A stretch of 15,926 nt of DNA from NCBI GenBank assembly GCA_946222495.1, contig CAMICF010000049.1:1-15926 (forward strand), given 5' to 3'. Below the pieces are notes generated by a model. The model saw only the letters and a program-made list of their open reading frames with translations. It did not search any database and was not told where the DNA came from. The position numbers and the translations under genes were made by a program. The DNA comes from an uncultured Janibacter sp. (GTDB lineage: Bacteria; Actinomycetota; Actinomycetes; Actinomycetales; Dermatophilaceae). Shown in pieces: positions 12,262 through 15,926 of the stretch. Each line of letters starts with the position of its first letter. Position 1 is the stretch's first letter.

Positions 12262-12426
12262 CTACTGCTGCTCGTCGATGAAGCGCTTCGTCACCCGCGG
12301 CGGCGGTGTCGCCGCGCGCAGACGGGAGGGCGGCACGACGATCTTGGGCCGGCCCTTGGCGTCCTTGCTCACCCGCTTGGGAACGGTGGGTCGGTTGTCG
12401 ACCTCGCCCTGGGTCTGATCTGCCAT
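12262..12426 (-). CDS. Small basic protein of unknown function (54 residues)
   Basis: ATG at 12426 has GGAGAG twelve to seventeen bases before it and starts 5 bases after the stop of the ADP-ribosyltransferase-like gene, so the two should be co-transcribed. The product is MADQTQGEVDNRPTVPKRVS followed by a Lys/Arg/Pro-rich stretch (KDAKGRPKIVVPPSRLRAAT) and the end TKRFIDEQQ. It is strongly basic and probably disordered. The family is not recognised. It may be a nucleic-acid-binding or partner protein for the upstream product, but nothing shows this directly. Confidence 0.6.
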   Translation of the reverse strand: MADQTQGEVDNRPTVPKRVSKDAKGRPKIVVPPSRLRAATPPPRVTKRFIDEQQ

Positions 12427-12431
12427 GGCGT

Positions 12432-13304
12432 TCACTCTCCGTGCTCTTCGTGGGCGGTGTGGTCGGTGAGACTGACGACGATGTGCTCGCCGAGGGTGCC
12501 GTCCCGGCGCCGAAATCGCGCTCGGTGTGTGCCGACAACCTCCATGCGCAGGCCACGCGGCAAGAGGTGCGCGGTGTTGTCGATGTCGCGGGACTGACCC
12601 AGGTACGCGCCGCGGCGGGTGAGGATCTCGTAGACCACGCTGCGCCTGGCATCGCCCTCGACCTCGTGGACGGTGTGCGCACCCAAGGTGTACCGGTCGA
12701 AGTCGACGATGTCGCCGGCGGCGTGCTGGTTGCGGACGTACCCGGCGATGTTGGTCTCGTTGACGAAGCCGGGCAGCTCCACCCGTGTGTAGACGACATG
12801 GTTGCGCTCGTTGAGTCGCTCGTACTTCTGGATGGCCCAGTCCATCTCCCCGGCCATCCTGCGGTGGCGCTCGTTGAGCTGGGTGCGATCTCCGGTGACC
12901 GAGCTCAGCTCGTCGTTCAGCGCCCGCCACGGACCGTCATCCGGGTCGGACACCGCGTTGGTGATGACCCGGTACTGGTTGCTGGTGAACTGGCTCTGAG
13001 CCTCCAGACCGGTCTTGGTCCGCTCGTCCTGCTGGCGACCCGACAACTTGGTGCGGATCGCGTCGGGTTCGGGCAGTCCGCGGTACTTCCGCGGGTTCAT
13101 CGGCGCGGTGTAGTCCTTGGGGTAGGTGCGCCCCGCCCGTTTCTCGGCCGGGTGATACCCGGTCGAGCCCTCGATGTTGGCGTCCAGGTCGTGCCCGTCG
13201 GTGCGGGTCTGCTGGTTCTCGCGGAAGGACTCGGAGGTGGTGACGCCGGCGAGCTTGGCCCGCTGCATGCCGGCACGACGGTCCGGGTCGAGCTTGCGTG
13301 CCAT
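12432..13304 (-). CDS. Protein with a degenerate ADP-ribosyltransferase-like C-terminal region
   Basis: This 290-residue protein has a polar N-terminus (1-100) and a region (about 150-281) with the order of an ADP-ribosyltransferase fold. R174 in VVYTRVELPG matches the NAD-binding Arg. DFDRYTLGAH (201-210) occupies the usual S-T-S position. VVYEILTRRGAYLGQSRDI (223-241) matches the following strand. HLLPRGLRMEVV (246-257) matches the EvLLPxGxxFxV motif. The catalytic ExE just before that motif is replaced by NTAH (243-246), and STS is replaced by RYT, so transferase activity is doubtful. A structural or binding role is possible. ATG at 13304 has AAGGAGAG five bases upstream. The similarity is from motif order that I recall and should be treated as tentative. 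Confidence 0.55.
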   Translation of the reverse strand: MARKLDPDRRAGMQRAKLAGVTTSESFRENQQTRTDGHDLDANIEGSTGYHPAEKRAGRTYPKDYTAPMNPRKYRGLPEPDAIRTKLSGRQQDERTKTGLEAQSQFTSNQYRVITNAVSDPDDGPWRALNDELSSVTGDRTQLNERHRRMAGEMDWAIQKYERLNERNHVVYTRVELPGFVNETNIAGYVRNQHAAGDIVDFDRYTLGAHTVHEVEGDARRSVVYEILTRRGAYLGQSRDIDNTAHLLPRGLRMEVVGTHRARFRRRDGTLGEHIVVSLTDHTAHEEHGE

Positions 13305-13377
13305 CAGATCTCTCCTTCTCGTCGACCGAGGACCCTGCCTGAAGATCGCGGGCCGGTGTAGGGGCGGGAGGAGGGAC

Positions 13378-13446
13378 GTGTCGGGCGCGGTGTGCGCCGG
13401 GAACCACCCCGGCCCGCGCCCGACACGAGACGCCCACTGGGCGTCT
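13378..13446. terminator. Two adjacent perfect hairpins upstream of the 290-residue gene
   Basis: Hairpin one: GTGTCGGGCGCGG (13378-13390) pairs with CCGCGCCCGACAC (13414-13426), 13 bp, with an inner CCGGG/CCCGG extension. Hairpin two: AGACGCCC (13428-13435) pairs with GGGCGTCT (13439-13446) around ACT, 8 bp. They sit in the 284-base gene-free gap 13305-13588, between the end of the upstream RHH gene and the start of the 290-residue gene. They could be terminators of the former, or leader structures, since they lie after the dyad motif. Confidence 0.6.
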
Positions 13447-13483
13447 GTCCAACCGTCGAGGAGGAGTGTCCTAGAGCGGCTGA

Positions 13484-13504
13484 CACCACTGTAGTAGGTG
13501 GGTC
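13484..13504. promoter_or_regulatory. Dyad motif copy 2 upstream of the ADP-ribosyltransferase-like gene
   Basis: These 21 bases match copy 1 (12151-12171) at 18 positions, sharing GTAG-n-AGGTGGGTC and the CCAC/GTGG arms. On the minus strand the motif includes TACAGT, a good -10 form. It is 180 bases before the ATG at 13304, separated from it by the two hairpins. Confidence 0.5.
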
Positions 13505-13588
13505 AAACACCGCCCGAGCACCGACACCGCCAGGGACCCAACAGCTCGTGCTGGTGCCCAATCGACCGGCGCTGATCGTGGGCATCCG

Positions 13589-14248
13589 CTACGTGGCGCG
13601 GCGGCGGCCGTACTTCTCGGCAACCGACTGGCGTGAGACCGAGACCCCGTCGACTTGTCCGATCAGCGCTGCGAGCTCAGCCCAGGACAGGCCCTGCGCT
13701 CGGCCCTCGGCGACGGCGGCTGCACGTCGCTGCTCTGTCGCTCCGATCTCAGCACTCAAGGCCTCGAGGAGCTTGGCGCGCGCGATCCTCGGGTGGTCTC
13801 GCAGCCATTCCTCGACGGCCTCGGCAGAGAAGCGCAGCGCGCTGCCTTTCCCGGGGTTGAGCGGAGGCGGCAGCCCTGCTGTGGCACGCATCGCTGCGTT
13901 CGGGCGAGCAGCGGTGCGATGCACCGCCATATGGATGGCGGCTTCGTCGACGTCCTCACCGAGCACCTCGGTGATGCGCTGCGCGACTCGTGCGGTGGAG
14001 TACCAGGAGCCGCCCGCGGTCCCCAGGCACGAACCTGAGGCGGCGGCGTCTCGCTTCTCTTGCTGCTCTCGCTGTGCGGCCTCTCGGACACGGTCCATGA
14101 GGTGCTCGTCACCCTCGGTCAGGGTCAGCAGCAGACGCAGACGTGTAGACCTGCTGATGCCGTCTGCTGCGCGCAGCCGATCGAGCCGGTCCACGACAGC
14201 CGACGGGAGATCGACGCCGACCCGCCGATGGTCGTCGGGGATTGCCAT
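13589..14248 (-). CDS. Ribbon-helix-helix plus HTH putative DNA-binding regulator
   Basis: This 219-residue protein starts with a ribbon-helix-helix-like region: strand RRVGVDLPS (9-17), helix AVVDRLDRLRAAD (18-30) and GISRSTRLRLLLTL (30-43). A charged helix (47-68) follows. The middle (80-150) has a helical unit, and SALRFSAEAVEEWLRDHPR (136-154) resembles an excisionase-like wing. A C-terminal region, GLSWAELAALIGQVDGVSVSRQSVAEKYG (186-214), looks like a helix-turn-helix. It is probably a transcription or partition regulator of the element. The ATG at 14248 has no Shine-Dalgarno but has a promoter ending at it, so a leaderless message is likely. An in-frame TTG at 14284 is less likely. A specific family is not assigned. 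Confidence 0.65.
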   Translation of the reverse strand: MAIPDDHRRVGVDLPSAVVDRLDRLRAADGISRSTRLRLLLTLTEGDEHLMDRVREAAQREQQEKRDAAASGSCLGTAGGSWYSTARVAQRITEVLGEDVDEAAIHMAVHRTAARPNAAMRATAGLPPPLNPGKGSALRFSAEAVEEWLRDHPRIARAKLLEALSAEIGATEQRRAAAVAEGRAQGLSWAELAALIGQVDGVSVSRQSVAEKYGRRRAT

Positions 14249-14284
14249 GTCTGGTGTGTAGCTGCGATCACTTCGGGGCGTCAA
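14249..14284 (-). promoter_or_regulatory. Promoter of the RHH regulator gene, predicted leaderless
   Basis: On the minus strand, TTGACG (14284-14279), an 18-base spacer and TACACA (14260-14255) form a recognisable -35/-10 pair. Six bases then separate the -10 from ATG 14248, so transcription would start at the A of the start codon. The spacing is the same as for the cyclase gene. Confidence 0.55.
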
Positions 14285-14395
14285 GCCGGTCTCTTCCTGG
14301 TGTCGAGGGATGGTTGTCGCGAGCAGAGCAGGCCGCCGCCACGCAGTGAGTCAGAGGATGGGGCCGCGCACCCGTCGTGACACCTGGCGACTCAG

Positions 14396-15349
14396 CTACT
14401 CGTGCACCCCCAGGTGCGCCTGGTCAGAATCGGCACCTCCACCGCCCGCACGACAGCTCCTCCTGGTGTCGGACTGCGACTCAGCCTCACCGTCGTCGTG
14501 GCGTGGCCTCACCCGGCCTGTGCTGACCTCGACCCGGCTCCCGATCCCGTGAGCCGCCCTGACCCGCTGGATGTGCCGTGGCGTGCGATCGACCCGGTCC
14601 GCGATCTGCCGGTCGCTCATGGCCCGGTCGGCGAGGCGCTCGACGACGGCGACGAGCTCGGCCGGGCTGAGGGGGGTCGAGCAGGTGCCAGCCACCGCAC
14701 GCTCGACGGCGACTGCGTCGATGTCGACGGAGCCCGCATGGTCCTCGGCCTTGGTCCACGGCCCAGCCAGTGGGTCGTCGATGCTCTCCTCGTCCCACGC
14801 CATCGGCGGTAGCCATCCGTACCGTTTGGCGTGCCGGCGGTTGGGCTCGTAGGGGCCGGTCCGATTCCACAGCTCGTCGTAGGTCTTGGCGACCAGACGC
14901 CACCAGCGTGCGCTGATCCAGCGGCGCCCGGGCCGACCCGCGACTGCTCGGAAGCTCCCCGGCGGTGTCCCTGTTCGACCCGTCAGGGCGGCATCGGTCC
15001 AGCCCTGGGAGAAGAGCGCCCGCACTCGACGCTGGGCACCGATCCGCGGCACGAACCCCTCGTCGGTGACACGGTCGTAGGTGTCGCGAGGGCTGGTGCT
15101 GAGCAACCGACCGGCGATGTCGCTCCGCACCCTGCGCTGGGCACCGGTGAGGATCCGAGCGATGGTCGGCTCAGCGACAGCACTGGTCTCGGCCACTGCC
15201 CGCTGAGACACCCCGCACCGCTGAAGGTAGAGCAGATGCGTCCGGACCTCGACGACGTCGATCAGCTCCGAACCGCCGTCACCGGGTGCGCAGGTCTGGT
15301 CATGCTTCGACGCGGCACGGGACTCATCTAGCAGGTCGACGAGTCTCAC
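14396..15349 (-). CDS. Actinophage/plasmid-type protein with two helix-turn-helix regions
   Basis: This 317-residue protein has a Cro/LacI-like helix-turn-helix at about residues 45-72 (GVSQRAVAETSAVAEPTIARILTG) and a second at about 244-267 (MSDRQIADRVDRTPRHIQRVRA). Between them is NRRHAKRYGWLPPMAWDEES (170-189). I recall the GW-PP-AWD pattern from HTH proteins of actinobacterial phages and integrative elements. It is probably a DNA-binding regulator. The GTG at 15349 overlaps the stop of the upstream gene in GTGA, so it is translationally coupled, and no Shine-Dalgarno is seen. The frame continues open far upstream, but only as an Arg-rich shadow of the coupled genes. The C-terminal 40 residues are Arg/Gly/Asp-rich and probably disordered. 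Confidence 0.7.
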   Translation of the reverse strand: MRLVDLLDESRAASKHDQTCAPGDGGSELIDVVEVRTHLLYLQRCGVSQRAVAETSAVAEPTIARILTGAQRRVRSDIAGRLLSTSPRDTYDRVTDEGFVPRIGAQRRVRALFSQGWTDAALTGRTGTPPGSFRAVAGRPGRRWISARWWRLVAKTYDELWNRTGPYEPNRRHAKRYGWLPPMAWDEESIDDPLAGPWTKAEDHAGSVDIDAVAVERAVAGTCSTPLSPAELVAVVERLADRAMSDRQIADRVDRTPRHIQRVRAAHGIGSRVEVSTGRVRPRHDDGEAESQSDTRRSCRAGGGGADSDQAHLGVHE

Positions 15350-15750
15350 GACGATCGAGGGCCGTCGGGCAGCGACACCTCGACGTCGAGCACGTCGAGG
15401 ACCCTGCGGTTGGAAAGCTCCCACCGCCCGGACGTGAGGTCCGCTAGGAGACTGTCGCAGTGCTCGCCGTCGACGCCGACGTCGTAGCCGCCGCCGAGGG
15501 TGTTGAGCGAAGAGCGCACGATGCCGTGGCCGGCGCCGTTGTGCGTCTTGTCCTGCCAGCCGGTGAGGTCGACGACGGTGTACTGCGGGTCTCCCTTGGG
15601 CTGGAATGGCGCCTGCTGCGTCGCGACGACGTACCGCTCGTCTCGGGCACGGACCGTCCACCACCGGTTGCCGGGCTGGGGTGCGAAGCGGAGCCGGTCG
15701 CCGACCTGCGCGGAGGTGAGGTCGCCGTTCGTGGATGGGTCTCGCTTCAT
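15346..15750 (-). CDS. Conserved-looking hypothetical protein (134 residues) of phage/plasmid type
   Basis: Start ATG at 15750 has the perfect Shine-Dalgarno AGGAGG four bases upstream and overlaps the stop of the preceding gene (ATGA). The protein has short beta strands, GDRLRFAPQPGNRWWTVRAR (17-36) and YVVATQQAPFQPKGDPQYTVVDLTGW (40-65), and a C-terminal helix with HCDSLLADLTSGRWELSNRR (97-116). I recall similar small proteins, with the WWTVRA and QAPFxPKGxxxYTVVD patterns, from actinobacteriophages, where their function is unknown. It is coupled at both ends to its neighbours and is therefore part of a three-gene unit. Confidence 0.65.
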   Translation of the reverse strand: MKRDPSTNGDLTSAQVGDRLRFAPQPGNRWWTVRARDERYVVATQQAPFQPKGDPQYTVVDLTGWQDKTHNGAGHGIVRSSLNTLGGGYDVGVDGEHCDSLLADLTSGRWELSNRRVLDVLDVEVSLPDGPRSS

Positions 15751-15926
15751 GACGCCTCCTGCTCTCGTGGGGGGTAGCACTGCTGGATCTGGCCGGTGGT
15801 GGTGATGCGGTCCAGTGCGTCGAGGAAGTCGTCGACGTCGACGTGGCCTGCCTTGAGCTCATGACGCCAGGCCGTCGTCACGTCAGCCAGGGAGCGCACG
15901 CTGACCCGGGAGGGGCGTCGCGGGGT
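15747..15926 (-). CDS. C-terminal end of an unidentified protein (partial)
   Basis: An open frame enters from the right edge and ends at TGA 15749-15747, overlapping the next ATG. It encodes 59 residues with a helix-rich stretch, VSVRSLADVTTAWRHELKAG, and VDVDDFLDALDRI, ending QCYPPREQEAS. Too little is present to identify the protein. The tight overlap and the Shine-Dalgarno of the next gene within its last codons support a real gene. Confidence 0.55.
   Translation of the reverse strand, partial: TPRRPSRVSVRSLADVTTAWRHELKAGHVDVDDFLDALDRITTTGQIQQCYPPREQEAS

Noticed and set aside
12306..13361. Plus-strand open frame (351 codons) over the ADP-ribosyltransferase-like gene
   Set aside because: Val/Gly/Leu-rich mirror frame without a ribosome-binding site; the minus-strand gene has AAGGAGAG and motif content.
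15350..15862. 5' extension of the double-HTH gene frame to 15862
   Set aside because: It overlaps the 134-residue gene, which has a perfect Shine-Dalgarno and clear start, and encodes only Arg-rich shadow sequence. The GTG at 15349 with a GTGA overlap is better.
1..15926. CRISPR array or tRNA gene
   Set aside because: I looked for regularly spaced repeats and for tRNA cloverleaf ends (GGTTCGA-type arms) and saw none. The inverted repeats found are single and irregularly placed.

Overview
The window is high-GC DNA, almost certainly from an actinomycete (Actinomycetota). The reasons are an Lsr2 gene, several starts that look leaderless, and a CRISPR type IV-B gene set with a cysH-like companion, which is known mainly from actinobacterial plasmids. 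The mix of type IV CRISPR genes, a plasmid-style Lsr2, small phage- or plasmid-like DNA-binding proteins and a resistance transposon suggests a plasmid or an integrated conjugative element. No replication or conjugation gene is visible, so that is an inference.

Left part (1-3691, + strand): the 3' end of a small helical protein gene, then csf2 (Cas7-like) and csf3 (Cas5-like), joined by an overlap and a 2-base gap. A class III nucleotidyl cyclase and a cysH-like PP-loop gene follow. This is the distal part of a type IV-B operon, with a cyclase gene sitting between csf3 and cysH. No CRISPR array, cas1/cas2, cas6 or dinG is seen in the window. A 12-bp perfect inverted repeat lies between the cyclase and cysH genes.

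Second part (3719-5315, - strand): lsr2 (a nucleoid protein and xenogeneic silencer) is followed by an unrecognised 306-residue protein with a likely winged helix, convergent with cysH. Hairpins lie after lsr2 and in its upstream region.

Middle part (5467-11026): a 5548-bp IS481-family transposon carries mercury resistance. It has imperfect terminal inverted repeats (TGT...ACA) and a 6-bp target duplication, GCTAGC. A single transposase gene lies at one end. The rest is a mer module: merR on +, and on - merA, merB, a MerF-like membrane protein, a redoxin lipoprotein and a CcdA-like protein. The transposon splits a DEDDh exonuclease gene. Removing the element and one target copy restores a 194-codon frame exactly. 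The transposase stop codon is supplied by the target duplication.

Right part (11027-15926, - strand): the interrupted exonuclease, preceded by a 14-codon leader ORF; a prepilin peptidase (A24 family); a 54-residue basic protein; a degenerate ADP-ribosyltransferase-like protein; a ribbon-helix-helix/HTH protein; and a translationally coupled run of an end-truncated gene, a 134-residue protein and a double-HTH protein. A dyad-containing 21-bp motif occurs twice, upstream of the prepilin peptidase gene and of the ADP-ribosyltransferase-like gene. Large hairpins separate transcription units.
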